DNA of 30,502 bases. Origin: an uncultured Muribaculaceae bacterium. Its GTDB lineage: Bacteria > Bacteroidota > Bacteroidia > Bacteroidales > Muribaculaceae. The notes beneath the pieces are model-generated. The model did not search any database. It had not been told where the DNA came from and worked only from the letters and a program-made list of their open reading frames with translations. The position numbers and the translations under genes are program-made. Below, piece by piece: positions 6,788-15,904 of the stretch. Where the stretch lies: assembly GCA_910587545.1 (NCBI GenBank), contig CAJUMI010000019.1, positions 7,492-37,993 of the forward strand, in the 5' to 3' direction. Numbering within the stretch: position 1 is the stretch's first letter; each line of letters begins with the position of its first letter.

Positions 6788-8248
6788 ATGACTATCAAAG
6801 ACCTCAAACCGGCTCTCGTCTTCGGAATTTTCGACGAGATTACAAAAGTGCCGCGTCCCTCGAAGAAAGAGGGTAAAATCCGTCAGTTCCTTCTCGACTT
6901 CGCTGCTGCGCATAACATTGCAGTAAAGACCGATGAGATCGGAAACGTGGTGATGTGCAAACCCGCTACTCCCGGCAAGGAAGGTGCTCCGACTGTGATC
7001 ATGCAGGCTCATATGGACATGGTGTGCGAGTCAAACGACAAGTCGTTTGACTTTGACAACTCCCCGATCAAGACAGTTATCGACGGCGAATGGCTCCGTG
7101 CCGAAGGCACAACTCTTGGAGCTGACAACGGTATCGGCATGGCCGGCGCGCTTGCCGCGCTTGTCGACGACAGCCTTGTACACGGTCCCCTTGAGGCTCT
7201 TTTTACCGTCGATGAGGAAACTGGCCTTACGGGTGCCAACAATCTCGGCGACGGCATGATTACCGGCAATATACTGCTCAATCTTGACTCGGAGGACGAT
7301 GCCGAGATCTTTATCGGCTGCGCCGGTGGTGTCGACACCACTTGCTCGTTCAGCTATCACCGCTCGGTAGCCCCAACTGATTTCCATTATTTCAAATTAG
7401 ATATCTCCAATGGTCTCGGCGGTCACTCGGGAGGCGACATCCACCTCGGACGCGCCAACGCCAACAAACTGCTCGCACGCTTCCTATGGACCCTTTCGGC
7501 CAACCACGACCTGTCGCTTGCCGAGATCGACGGAGGCAATCTGCGCAACGCCATTCCTCGTGCCGCCCATGCTGTGTTCGGCATTGAAAAGATGAGAAAG
7601 GAAGATGTTCGTGTGGCATTCAATCATTTTGTAGCCGATGTCGAAAATGAATATAAAGGCATAGAGCCCACCCTCAAGCTCGATCTCGAAAGTGTCGACC
7701 GCCCCGAGTTCTGTGTCGACTCGACTACGTCGTCAAAACTCATCAAGGCGTTGTATTGCGCTCCTCACGGAGTGATTTCGATGAGCCGCGACCTCGAAGG
7801 TCTTGTTGAGACGTCCACCAACCTCGCTTCGGTCAAGATGAAGGGCGACAACGAGATCCTCGTCACCACAAGCCAGCGCTCGTCGGTCGAATCTCGCAAA
7901 TGGGATATCGCCAATCAGGTTGAAGCTCTGTTCACTTTGGCAGGAGCTGCGGTAAGTCACGGCGACGGTTATCCCGGCTGGGCCCCCAACATGGACTCGC
8001 AGATCATGAAGATCGCTTCTGAAGCATATGAGGAACTCTATGGTGTGCGTCCGGCAATCAAGGCAATTCACGCAGGTCTTGAATGCGGACTTTTCCTGCA
8101 GAAATATCCTCATCTCGACATGGTTTCGTTTGGCCCGACTCTTCAGGGAGTGCATTCTCCGTCGGAACGCATGTTCATCCCCGCCGTCGAACGCTATTGG
8201 GGACAGCTTACACGCATCCTCGAGAAGGTTGCTGACCTCAAGAAATAA
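6788..8248 (+). CDS. pepD: Aminoacyl-histidine dipeptidase (M20/PepD)
   Basis: The 486-residue cytoplasmic dizinc peptidase splits dipeptides such as Xaa-His. Metal and catalytic residues fit the PepD pattern: His75 and Asp77 in QAHMDMVC, Asp113 in GADNGIGMA, and Asp142-Glu143-Glu144 in DEETGLTGA, of which Glu143 is the presumed general base. HSGGDIHLGRAN marks the lid or dimerisation domain, and GLECGLF plus FGPTLQGVHSPSER complete the C-terminal metal site. The start at 6788 gives the family N-terminus (IKDLKPALVFGIFDEITKVPRPSKKEG). It is divergent from the small-protein gene at 6611 across about 176 bases, in which I see no full-consensus plus-strand promoter. Confidence 0.96.
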   Translation: MTIKDLKPALVFGIFDEITKVPRPSKKEGKIRQFLLDFAAAHNIAVKTDEIGNVVMCKPATPGKEGAPTVIMQAHMDMVCESNDKSFDFDNSPIKTVIDGEWLRAEGTTLGADNGIGMAGALAALVDDSLVHGPLEALFTVDEETGLTGANNLGDGMITGNILLNLDSEDDAEIFIGCAGGVDTTCSFSYHRSVAPTDFHYFKLDISNGLGGHSGGDIHLGRANANKLLARFLWTLSANHDLSLAEIDGGNLRNAIPRAAHAVFGIEKMRKEDVRVAFNHFVADVENEYKGIEPTLKLDLESVDRPEFCVDSTTSSKLIKALYCAPHGVISMSRDLEGLVETSTNLASVKMKGDNEILVTTSQRSSVESRKWDIANQVEALFTLAGAAVSHGDGYPGWAPNMDSQIMKIASEAYEELYGVRPAIKAIHAGLECGLFLQKYPHLDMVSFGPTLQGVHSPSERMFIPAVERYWGQLTRILEKVADLKK

Positions 8249-8310
8249 TTTATTTCCTTACCCGGCCGTCTGTGTGCACTTATCCCGTGTCTCAGGCGGT
8301 CGGTTCTTAT

Positions 8311-9123
8311 ATGATTGTGAGCAACATGTTTTTCCGAATCTTCTGTGCTATCGCTTTGGCCGCAGTCACGGTTGTCTCCGTGGCGGGGTCGGAGCTATGC
8401 TTTCACCGGTTCGCCAAAACGCCGCGCTATGATTACTCGAAGGCCGGTCGGCAGAGTCTGTGGGAAATGTTTGCTCCCGATCAGACAAATGAATTTTTTG
8501 TTGTCAATGGCGACACTCTGAGATTTATTCAGCCGCGGCCTGATAACGGCCGCTCACTCACTGATTGCGATTACAGGCAGGTTGCCCGGCAACTGGGCGT
8601 CGACATAGCATCCATCAAGGCTATAGTAGAGATCGAGACCGGGCGTACACACCGGGGATTCAACGACGACGGATCGCCGATTGTCAATTTCGATCTGAGA
8701 GTGTTTCGGACAATGGCCTCCCGCCGGAAGATAGATCTCGATAGTTTTGAGGAGAGCCATCCGCTCGTTTTTTCAGAAGGCGGTGCCACTCAGTCCGAGC
8801 ATCATGCCCGACTGTGTAAGGCTATGTCTATTGACTCAGTAGCTGCTATCCAGAGCACGTTCTGGGGCATGTTTCAGATCGGAGGCTTCAACTGGAAGAG
8901 TTGCGGAGCTTCGTCTGTCAGTCACTTTGTCGAACTTATGAGTGCGAGCGAGAGATCGCAGCTCGATCTGTTCGCGGAGTTCATTCGCAGCAGCGGACTC
9001 CTGCCCTTGTTGCAGGCTAAAGATTGGTCTGCTTTTGCACGGGGTTACAACGGCCCTTCGTATGCCGAACAAGGTTACCACACCCGACTTGCCGAAGCTT
9101 ATCAGAAATATGGTGTTAACTAA
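8311..9123 (+). CDS. Secreted N-acetylmuramidase (DUF3380/Muramidase family)
   Basis: From the ATG at 8311 the protein has 270 residues. Starts at 8272 or 8326 are also open, and 8326 would directly begin the hydrophobic signal segment FFRIFCAIALAAVTVVSVAG. The exported part carries IKAIVEIETGRTHRGFNDDG with a candidate catalytic Glu, IVNFDLRVFR, STFWGMFQIGGFNW, and AFARGYNGPSYAEQGYHTRLAEAY at the end. These match the N-acetylmuramidase family often found in phage endolysins (Pfam Muramidase, formerly DUF3380), which cut peptidoglycan between MurNAc and GlcNAc. There is no separate wall-binding domain and no phage gene nearby, so a host cell-wall role is more likely than lysis. It follows pepD by about 60 bases. 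Confidence 0.78.
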   Translation: MIVSNMFFRIFCAIALAAVTVVSVAGSELCFHRFAKTPRYDYSKAGRQSLWEMFAPDQTNEFFVVNGDTLRFIQPRPDNGRSLTDCDYRQVARQLGVDIASIKAIVEIETGRTHRGFNDDGSPIVNFDLRVFRTMASRRKIDLDSFEESHPLVFSEGGATQSEHHARLCKAMSIDSVAAIQSTFWGMFQIGGFNWKSCGASSVSHFVELMSASERSQLDLFAEFIRSSGLLPLLQAKDWSAFARGYNGPSYAEQGYHTRLAEAYQKYGVN

Positions 9124-9132
9124 TGTTAAATC

Positions 9133-9142
9133 GGGGGGGGGG
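9133..9142 (+). repeat. Homopolymer of ten G
   Basis: Ten consecutive G residues lie 9 bases after the muramidase stop, just ahead of the small-RNA-like element. It is in no gene. Such tracts slip during replication and also during sequencing. Confidence 0.9.
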
Positions 9143-9197
9143 TAGCTATTATTATTCAAAAAAGCTTTAAAAATCGGCGGGAAATTTTGAAAACGCT

Positions 9198-9227
9198 TTT
9201 GAAATTTATGAAATGTGCGTACATTTG
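9198..9227 (+). promoter_or_regulatory. Promoter of small-RNA-like element A
   Basis: TTTG (9198-9201), an 18-nt spacer and TACATTTG (9220-9227) match the Bacteroides promoter with a slightly short spacer. The predicted start near 9234 lies just before the conserved TTTTTCATAG. Confidence 0.6.
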
Positions 9228-9233
9228 TGCGTG

Positions 9234-9300
9234 TGTTTTTCATAGTATTAGATTAAGATAAAGGTTTAAGGAAAAGAGTTGTCGTGAGACAACTCTTTTT
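9234..9300 (+). ncRNA. Small-RNA-like element, copy A
   Basis: The predicted RNA of about 67 nt has an A/U-rich, probably unpaired 5' half (TTTTTCATAGTATTAGATTA, then AAGATAAAGGTTTAAGG). A 12-bp perfect hairpin follows (AAAAGAGTTGTC, loop GTGA, GACAACTCTTTT) with a run of T, an intrinsic terminator. Bases 9231-9300 are identical to the reverse complement of 17748-17817. Both copies have a TAnnTTTG box exactly 13 nt before the CATAG. There is no start codon with a meaningful frame. This looks like a stand-alone small RNA gene with its own promoter and terminator. Its targets are unknown. Confidence 0.6.
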
Positions 9301-9487
9301 GGTTAAGATAAATGTTGTAACCGGCATAACCGGTGTGTTGGATATTGCTCTCGGCTTATCTCGTAAATTTGACGGATATATCCCCGGCTTATTACAAACT
9401 ACAGACGGCTCTAGTTCTGTATGGCGGATTCTCCGTATCTTTGCATTGCATGTTTTTACTGTCGAAATCTTATTTCTTTATCCACAA
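9301..9487 (+). promoter_or_regulatory. GH92 upstream region with two -7 boxes
   Basis: TATCTTTG at 9436-9443 lies 44 nt before the GH92 start and is the better candidate. TAAATTTG at 9364-9371 is a second match. Neither has a perfectly spaced -33 TTTG. The frame is open back to 9284, but that extension covers the terminator arm and these boxes, so it is not coding. Confidence 0.5.
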
Positions 9488-11737
9488 ATGAAAATACGTT
9501 ACCTTTTATTGAGCGCAGCAATGTCGATCGCATTGATTACGGCTTGTGCGGACAGCGGTGCCCGGACCGATTATGCGGCCTTTGTCAATCCATTGACCGG
9601 AAGCGGCGGCCACGGTCATGTTTTTGTGGGGGCGTCAGTGCCTCACGGCATGGTTCAGTTGGGACCAGACAATAATTCAACAGGTTGGGACTGGTGTTCG
9701 GGCTATCATGATTCGGACAGTACAATCATAGGATTTGCCCATACTCATCTTAGCGGGACAGGGATAGCTGATCTTGGCGATGTTATTTTCATGCCTGTGA
9801 CCGGAGTCTCTGTCGACGATGGAGTTTTGCAAAATGACAAGTATGTGTCCACCTTCTCGAAGTCGAATGAACTCGTAGTCCCCGGCTACTACAGTGTAGT
9901 GCTTGATAGAACAGGCATCACGGCAGAACTGACCGCTTCAGACCGCGTCGGCTTCCATCGTTATACTTATCCTGACAGTGCCAATGCCCTGCTTGTCATT
10001 GATCTGGCCAACGGAGCGAAGTCGCTTGAAAGTCGCAAAGGCGTTACGGGTAGCGATGTTGAGATGGCCGACAGTGTGACAGTGAGAGGCTTCCGCAGCT
10101 CCGACGAGTGGGCGCATGATCATAAGGTTTATTTCTGCGCCGAGTTTTCCCGGCCTATTTTATCGTTCGATATAGTCCGCGACGGATGCGCAATCAAAGC
10201 TCTGCTCGACTTCGGGCCTCTTGACAGACCGCTTGAGGTGAGAACCGGCATCTCGTACACATCAGTCGAAGGTGCCGCCGGCAATCTGGCGTCTGAAGGG
10301 CGTCGCGCCGATTTTGACACAATGCGCGGCGAGTCATATTCCCGTTGGAACAAAGCGCTGTCGGTCATAGATTTCGAAGCTGCCGAAGAGACAAAACGTA
10401 TATTTTACACCGCGTTGTATCACACCATGATAGCTCCGTCGCTGTTCGATGACAGCGACGGGATGTATCGCGGTGCGGATGGCAACATTCATCGGGCAGA
10501 CGTTTTTAGGCCTTACACGGTCTTCTCTTTGTGGGACACCTATCGGGCTGTGCACCCGCTCTATACCTTGATCGACAGCCGTGTGTCCGACTACATAAAC
10601 AGCTTGATCGATATCTCGGCCCGTCAGAAATCTCTGCCGGTATGGCATCTTGTCGGCAATGAGACCAACTGCATGGTCGGCATACACTCTGTGCCTGTCA
10701 TCGCCGACGCCTGCCTGAAACATGTTCCGGGTATCGACATCAAGGCGGCTTATCGTGAGGTGGCCCGTATTGACAGCATGCAGTCGGCAGGTCTTGAATA
10801 TGTGCGTCAGACCGGCTATATCCCTTCTGACAAAGTTCCGTGGTCAGTGGCTCGCGGGTTGGAATATTGCATAGACTATTATTCGGCCGCAGGGTTGGCG
10901 GCCGCAGTAGGGCGTCAAGACGACTACAAGCGGTATATGGCGCATGCCGGAGCTTACCGTCACTACTTCGACAGTGTCACCGGGTTCATGCGCGGCAAGC
11001 TGGCTGACGGAAGTCGTAGGTCCGGTTTTGATCCTTCCCACAGCCTGCATCTGGAGGATGACTACGTCGAAGGCAATGCGTGGCAGTATACATGGCTTGT
11101 GCCGCATGATCCCGAGGGGCTTATTGCCTTGATGGGCGGTAAACAGCGGTTTGAACAGAAACTCGACAGCCTGTTCTCCGTAAGTTCGGAGTTGAACGAA
11201 GGGGCGTCGGCCGATATCACCGGCATGATAGGTCAGTATGCACATGGCAACGAGCCTGGCCATCACATAATCTACCTGTACAGTTATGTAGATCGTGAGG
11301 ACAAGATGGCCGATCGTCTGCGTCAGGTATGTGACATGTTCTACACGACAGGGGCCGACGGGCTGATCGGCAATGAAGACTGCGGCCAGATGTCAGCATG
11401 GTATATATTCACGTCGTTGGGTTTCTATCCTGTCAATCCTGTCGACGGTACCTTTGTGTTAGGATCTCCTTTGGCCGACCGCGCGACTTTGCACCTCGCC
11501 AACGGAAAGGAGTTTACGGTCATCGTGCATGACAATTCCGCAGACAACCGTTATATATCCTCAGTGACCCTGAACCGAAAGCCCTATGATAGTCCGATGA
11601 TTCGTTATGACGATATAATGGCGGGCGGGATCCTTGAAATCGTAATGGCCGATACTCCGCGTCAGAACGTAAAGGTGACAAATCCGCGTAAGGCAAACGG
11701 AGTTCCCGGCGTGAAGCATATGTCAGTCACAGACTGA
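9488..11737 (+). CDS. GH92 family alpha-mannosidase, lipoprotein
   Basis: Starting at 9488 the protein has 749 residues and a lipoprotein signal (SIALITAC, Cys20), so it is envelope-anchored. GH92 enzymes are calcium-dependent inverting exo-alpha-mannosidases, mostly alpha-1,2, acting on N-glycans or yeast mannan. Family motifs run in order: GGHGHVFVGASVPHGMVQLGPDN, GFAHTHLSGTG, FSLWDTYRAVHPLYTL, GNETNCMVGIHSVPVIADAC, EGNAWQYTW with Glu528 as likely general acid, GNEPGHHI, and GNEDCGQMSAWYIFTSLGFYPVNP with Asp631 as likely base. Length and motifs seem complete. Linkage specificity cannot be read here. The last 76 bases overlap the end of the convergent receptor gene. No SusC/SusD pair lies beside it. 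Confidence 0.94.
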   Translation: MKIRYLLLSAAMSIALITACADSGARTDYAAFVNPLTGSGGHGHVFVGASVPHGMVQLGPDNNSTGWDWCSGYHDSDSTIIGFAHTHLSGTGIADLGDVIFMPVTGVSVDDGVLQNDKYVSTFSKSNELVVPGYYSVVLDRTGITAELTASDRVGFHRYTYPDSANALLVIDLANGAKSLESRKGVTGSDVEMADSVTVRGFRSSDEWAHDHKVYFCAEFSRPILSFDIVRDGCAIKALLDFGPLDRPLEVRTGISYTSVEGAAGNLASEGRRADFDTMRGESYSRWNKALSVIDFEAAEETKRIFYTALYHTMIAPSLFDDSDGMYRGADGNIHRADVFRPYTVFSLWDTYRAVHPLYTLIDSRVSDYINSLIDISARQKSLPVWHLVGNETNCMVGIHSVPVIADACLKHVPGIDIKAAYREVARIDSMQSAGLEYVRQTGYIPSDKVPWSVARGLEYCIDYYSAAGLAAAVGRQDDYKRYMAHAGAYRHYFDSVTGFMRGKLADGSRRSGFDPSHSLHLEDDYVEGNAWQYTWLVPHDPEGLIALMGGKQRFEQKLDSLFSVSSELNEGASADITGMIGQYAHGNEPGHHIIYLYSYVDREDKMADRLRQVCDMFYTTGADGLIGNEDCGQMSAWYIFTSLGFYPVNPVDGTFVLGSPLADRATLHLANGKEFTVIVHDNSADNRYISSVTLNRKPYDSPMIRYDDIMAGGILEIVMADTPRQNVKVTNPRKANGVPGVKHMSVTD

Positions 11738-13680
11738 CTGTCTCCGGGTATCAGAGTCTCGGTGGCGAACTGTGCCTCGCGCCATTTTGCGTTGAAAAGA
11801 TTTTCGATGATCGCGCCGACGGTCAGCTTTTTCCATGTGTATGACGCGTTGAGGTCGGTGATGCAGTATCCTTTGGCCGTAAGAGAATAATCCTCGTTGG
11901 CCGGGCGGTTGCCTATCCATCGGGTGTGTATGCCCGCCGATACATGTTTGTTTTTGTAGCTTATGCCGGCGAGCATGGTGTTGATTGGGGCCAGCGGGAT
12001 ATAATTCTCACCGGTGGGCTCTTCGGTCATGCGGGCGTTGCTGTAGGTATAGTCTGCCTGCAGATAAAAATTTTTGAGGAACTCCCATCTCAGGCCGGCG
12101 TCGACACCGTAGCGGCGGCTTTTGCCTGAAGGTTCGACGACGGCTTCGTCGCCGACATATACAAATTCCTGGTTCATGTGAAGATACCATAAGGCTGCGT
12201 TTACGACGATGTTGTCTAGTGGTTTCCAGTGCACACCGAAATCGGCACCCAGCGCTTGGGGCAACACATTCTTGCCGTCCTCTACGACAACCACGCGCGC
12301 GTCATTGCTGTGAAATCCGCGGCCGCCTTTCAGGTAAAGCTGGAGATTGCTGGTCGGGTTATAGGTGATATTCAGCTTGGGACTGACGAAAGCCTGCGCT
12401 GTGCCTCTGTCGTTGTAGATTTCAGCCGTCTTGTCAGCGTAGCTGAAGTGAAACCAGTCGACTCTCACCGACGGATTGATCATCACCGGTCCGAGGTTGA
12501 TCTCCATTCCGGCGAACGCAAACATGTTGCTCTCATCGATATCGCCGAGACTGTATGTGCCGATCTGATGTCGGTTCTGGGCATGATAGAGAGCTATGTC
12601 CATGATATGATCGTAGCGGAAACCTGCTCCCGACGACCACTTCCAGATGTTGTCGCCGACGTGGAAATGGCTGTTGTAGTCGCTGTGGCCGCCGGCGATA
12701 ACACGTTTCTCTTTCTGGTTGATTTCATCCCAATGCTCGGGATCGTTGAGCTGAAAGGTGAAATCTGAGAAGAGGTCAAATGTATAGTAGGAAATATAGA
12801 AATCCGAGTTGACCGTCGCGCCGTCGGGGCGATAGAGTTTGTGGATAAACTGCAAGTTGCTGCGTGAAGTCGAGCCGCCTTCACTGGCGTCGAGCGAGCC
12901 GAACCATCCGATCGTGCCGTTGTCGACAGCCCGCTCGGGGATCTGTCCTGATGCGTTCCACGAGCTGTTGAAATGCGAGGCTATGATGTTGAAGCGAGAG
13001 TTTTCGTTCCAGCGGGTATATTTGGTCATGACATTGAGGCGTTTGAGGTGCTGGGGGCTGTCAAAGAAGCCGTTGTCGCTGAGAAACGCTCCGGCGAAAT
13101 ACAGACTTTCGTTCTCGCGGTCTATCAGCGACATCGACGCGCGGTAACGCTGATAGTCGTGCATGCCGATTTCGACCGACGCCTGCGAGGGCATGCGGTC
13201 GCGAGTCTTGAATGCTACATATCCGGCCGTGGCAAGGTCTCCTTTGCTCATGTCATAGAGCCCCTTGTCGAAATCAATGTTCTCGATCACTTCGGGCTGG
13301 AGAAAATGCAGGTCTGCGTATCCCTGGCCGTGGGCGTGGCTGACCATGTTGACGGGCATGCCGTCGACCGATATGTTGATGTCGGTTCCGTGGTCGAGGT
13401 CAAATCCTCGCAGAAACATCTGTTCGGCCTTGCCGCCGCCGGCATGCTGGGCTATGAAAAGGCCGGGAACGGCACGCAGGATTTCCTGTGATGACTTTAC
13501 GGGGTTAACGGCAAGATCGACCTTCGAAACTTCGCTGAGGTGATTGACACGCCGCACTACGTTGATGTCGCGCAGGCGGATGGGTTCGGATGCGAGCGAA
13601 TCCGTAGAACCTGGATTGTGGGCTGATGCGGCAAGCCCTGAGAGCAGCATTGATGCGATGAAAGCCGTATGTCTGTGCAT
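11662..13680 (-). CDS. TonB-dependent outer-membrane receptor
   Basis: The 672-residue protein has a signal peptide (SGLAASA near residue 20) and a plug domain with EILRAVPGLFIAQHAGGGKAEQMFLRGFD, then ISVDGMPVNMVSHAHGQGYADLHFL. A 22-strand-type barrel follows and ends in the canonical aromatic terminus (LRGFVTFTF). It lacks the N-terminal carboxypeptidase-like domain and the size of SusC proteins, so it belongs to the ordinary siderophore, cobalamin or metal-type receptors. The plug has a histidine-containing stretch (SHAHGQG), but I cannot name the ligand. It is single on its transcript, after the yidC terminator. Its 3' end overlaps the GH92 gene by 76 bases tail to tail, and the C-terminal barrel strand is inside the overlap, so the overlap appears real. 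Confidence 0.92.
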   Translation of the reverse strand: MHRHTAFIASMLLSGLAASAHNPGSTDSLASEPIRLRDINVVRRVNHLSEVSKVDLAVNPVKSSQEILRAVPGLFIAQHAGGGKAEQMFLRGFDLDHGTDINISVDGMPVNMVSHAHGQGYADLHFLQPEVIENIDFDKGLYDMSKGDLATAGYVAFKTRDRMPSQASVEIGMHDYQRYRASMSLIDRENESLYFAGAFLSDNGFFDSPQHLKRLNVMTKYTRWNENSRFNIIASHFNSSWNASGQIPERAVDNGTIGWFGSLDASEGGSTSRSNLQFIHKLYRPDGATVNSDFYISYYTFDLFSDFTFQLNDPEHWDEINQKEKRVIAGGHSDYNSHFHVGDNIWKWSSGAGFRYDHIMDIALYHAQNRHQIGTYSLGDIDESNMFAFAGMEINLGPVMINPSVRVDWFHFSYADKTAEIYNDRGTAQAFVSPKLNITYNPTSNLQLYLKGGRGFHSNDARVVVVEDGKNVLPQALGADFGVHWKPLDNIVVNAALWYLHMNQEFVYVGDEAVVEPSGKSRRYGVDAGLRWEFLKNFYLQADYTYSNARMTEEPTGENYIPLAPINTMLAGISYKNKHVSAGIHTRWIGNRPANEDYSLTAKGYCITDLNASYTWKKLTVGAIIENLFNAKWREAQFATETLIPGDSQSVTDICFTPGTPFALRGFVTFTF

Positions 13681-13730
13681 GACCGAATAATGTTTGGGGT
13701 GTTAAATGATGTTACGGTTTCTAAACAAAT

Positions 13731-13763
13731 GAACGGGCGTCATGGTTCGCATGACGCCCGTTC
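13731..13763 (-). terminator. Terminator of the pyrG-yidC operon
   Basis: A perfect 14-bp stem (GAACGGGCGTCATG with CATGACGCCCGTTC) and a 5-nt loop lie 33 bases beyond the yidC stop. On the minus strand ATTTGTTTAG follows. It separates the operon from the receptor gene downstream. Confidence 0.85.
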
Positions 13764-13795
13764 GGGTGATAATATATTACGGATGTGAGTCTATG

Positions 13796-15883
13796 TCATC
13801 TGCGTTTTTTGCCGTTGCCTTTCTGCTGCTGGCGGAGAGCTGCCTGCTGCTGGCGCTGGGCTTCTTCGAGACGGGCCATGAAGCCGCTTTTCTTGCGTGG
13901 CTTCTTGGCGTTGGCAAGCATCTCGGCGCGGACTTTTTTCTCGTCAATTGTTTTGCGGAAAATCCATGTCTGAAGGATGGTGATCATAAGCGACAGGAAG
14001 TAGTAGTAGCTCAGGCCGGCTGCGTAGTCATTGAAGATGAAGAGGAACATCACCGGCATCAGGTACATCATCCATTTCATGCCGGGCATCGAATTTCCGC
14101 CGGGTTGGTTCTGCATGTTGATGCGAGTGTATACGATGTTGACGATTGTCATGAGCAGACAGAACAGACTGACGTGGTCGCCGTAGAACGGAATAGAGAA
14201 CGGGAGAGCCAGAATATAGTCGGGAGCCGATAGGTCGTGGACCCAGAGGAACGACTGCCCGCGCAACTCGATGGCCGACGGGAAGAATGAGAACATGGCG
14301 ACAAGCACCGGCATCTGGAGAATTAGAGGCAGGCAGCCTGAGAACGGGCTGGCTCCGGCGCGGCTGTATAGCGCCATGGTCTCCTGCTGGCGTTTCATCG
14401 CGTTCTCCTGACCGGGATACTTGTCATTGATCTCCTTGATCTCGGGTGCGAGCACACGCATACGGGCCTGCGATTTGAAACTCTTGTAGGTGAACGGGAA
14501 GATGATTATCTTGATAAAGATTGTCAGAAGCAGGATTATGATGCCGTAGTCGCTGATGAACCGGCCGAGGAACGAGAATACCGGAATCACGATAAACTGG
14601 TTTATCCAGCGGAAGATGCCCCAGCCGAGAGGCACGAGACGGGTGAGCGAAAGTCCTTCGTCGCCCCCGATCTCGTCGTCGATGCTCGACAGCAGTGGGT
14701 AGTCGTTGGGGCCGAAGTAAAAGAAGAAGCCTGCCGGAGTGCCGTCGCCAATGGTGTAGGGCGCGGTAGCGTGTGCCGTCATGTCTTTGAGGAAACGGCT
14801 GTCTTTGATCTCGGTTGAGTTGAGGTTGGCTGACGACAGGTAGTCGTCAGCTATCAGTACACTCGAGAAGAATTGGTTTTTGAAGGCAAACCATTTGATG
14901 CGTCCGGTCAGCTGCTCGATGTCGTCGCCGGTGGCGCTGAGTTCGTCGGGCCCTTCGCCTACGAATTTATAATGTATGGCACTGTTGCGTTCTTCGAAAG
15001 TACGGCCTTTTTCGTTGCGGGCCATTTGATTATGCCAGTTGAAATCGATCGTCGATGTGCTTTCGGGAAGGATTGATCCCATGCCCTTCTGTACGATGTC
15101 CATCTTGACAAGATATTTCGAGTGATGCACGGTGTAGCGCAGACCCCACTGTGCGCCTGTGCCGAGATCAAGAGTCATAAGCACGGTCGAGTCGTTCTCG
15201 ACGGTCGGCTTGAAGTTGAACTCTCGAGTGTCGAAGCGCTGGTCTGAAGTTGTCAGCGTGAAGCCGTAGCCGTCGTTTTCGCCGTTGAAAAGACGTATGT
15301 TGGCGGGCTCGGCACCGACCTCGGTCTTGTATTTCTTGAGCTCAACCTGGCTTACGATGCCGCCGCGTGTGTCGAATGTGACCTTCATCAGATCGTTTTC
15401 GACGACGACACTGTCGTTAGAGCCGCCGAGATGACGGGCGAAACTTTTGTATTTCTGAACCTGCGCGATTGTCTTGCGCACGTTGTTGACGGCTTCGTTC
15501 TGCTGCTCTGGTGTGAGGCCGTCGAAACGGTTGGCCAGGACGTCAGAGACGGATACGTTGGCTGATGCTGCCTTGACAGTGCCTTTCAGTCCGGTGCTGT
15601 CGATGCTGAGGTCGACGACTTCGTTGATTAGCGAGAGCTTGCCGTTGGAGTCCGGTTTGCCGGCGGTCCTAACGGCAGCGGCCAAAGCCGACGCGTCTGA
15701 TCCGCCAAGGCTGTCGGTTAGGGTGACGATTGCAGTCTCGGATGCGGCATTCCGGCCGGCGGCAAGCTGTTCCTGTTCTGCCTTGCGGCGGGCAAGCTCT
15801 TCATCCGACGGTTTGTTGAAATACATGAAGCCGAACATGCAGGCTGCCATCAGCAGGAGACCTAATAGAGTGTTCTTATCCAT
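13796..15883 (-). CDS. yidC: Membrane protein insertase YidC/Oxa1
   Basis: The 695-residue protein inserts and folds inner-membrane proteins, alone or with SecYEG. It opens with a membrane helix (TLLGLLLMAACMFGFMYF). A large periplasmic domain (about 60-430) with TFDTRGGIVSQVELKKY and FYFGPNDYPLL follows. The conserved five-helix insertase domain (GWGIFRWINQFIVIPVFSFL through MYLMPVMFLFIFNDYAAGLSYYYFLSLMITI) includes the hydrophilic groove segment YKSFKSQARMRVLAPEI. The C-terminus is long, basic and glutamine-rich (EEAQRQQQAALRQQQKG), as in other Bacteroidetes, and may bind ribosomes. Extra length over the E. coli protein lies in the periplasmic part and tail. It follows pyrG by 21 bases and is cotranscribed. 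Confidence 0.96.
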   Translation of the reverse strand: MDKNTLLGLLLMAACMFGFMYFNKPSDEELARRKAEQEQLAAGRNAASETAIVTLTDSLGGSDASALAAAVRTAGKPDSNGKLSLINEVVDLSIDSTGLKGTVKAASANVSVSDVLANRFDGLTPEQQNEAVNNVRKTIAQVQKYKSFARHLGGSNDSVVVENDLMKVTFDTRGGIVSQVELKKYKTEVGAEPANIRLFNGENDGYGFTLTTSDQRFDTREFNFKPTVENDSTVLMTLDLGTGAQWGLRYTVHHSKYLVKMDIVQKGMGSILPESTSTIDFNWHNQMARNEKGRTFEERNSAIHYKFVGEGPDELSATGDDIEQLTGRIKWFAFKNQFFSSVLIADDYLSSANLNSTEIKDSRFLKDMTAHATAPYTIGDGTPAGFFFYFGPNDYPLLSSIDDEIGGDEGLSLTRLVPLGWGIFRWINQFIVIPVFSFLGRFISDYGIIILLLTIFIKIIIFPFTYKSFKSQARMRVLAPEIKEINDKYPGQENAMKRQQETMALYSRAGASPFSGCLPLILQMPVLVAMFSFFPSAIELRGQSFLWVHDLSAPDYILALPFSIPFYGDHVSLFCLLMTIVNIVYTRINMQNQPGGNSMPGMKWMMYLMPVMFLFIFNDYAAGLSYYYFLSLMITILQTWIFRKTIDEKKVRAEMLANAKKPRKKSGFMARLEEAQRQQQAALRQQQKGNGKKRR

Positions 15884-15904
15884 TTTGGGATTGTAATCGG
15901 GTTT

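Noticed and set aside
9284..9487. Upstream extension of the GH92 frame by 68 codons
   Set aside because: It begins in the terminator arm of small-RNA element A and includes two promoter boxes. The ATG at 9488 starts a proper lipoprotein signal.
12229..12768. 179-codon plus-strand frame inside the TonB receptor
   Set aside because: Antisense shadow of a complete receptor gene, without a promoter or a family match.
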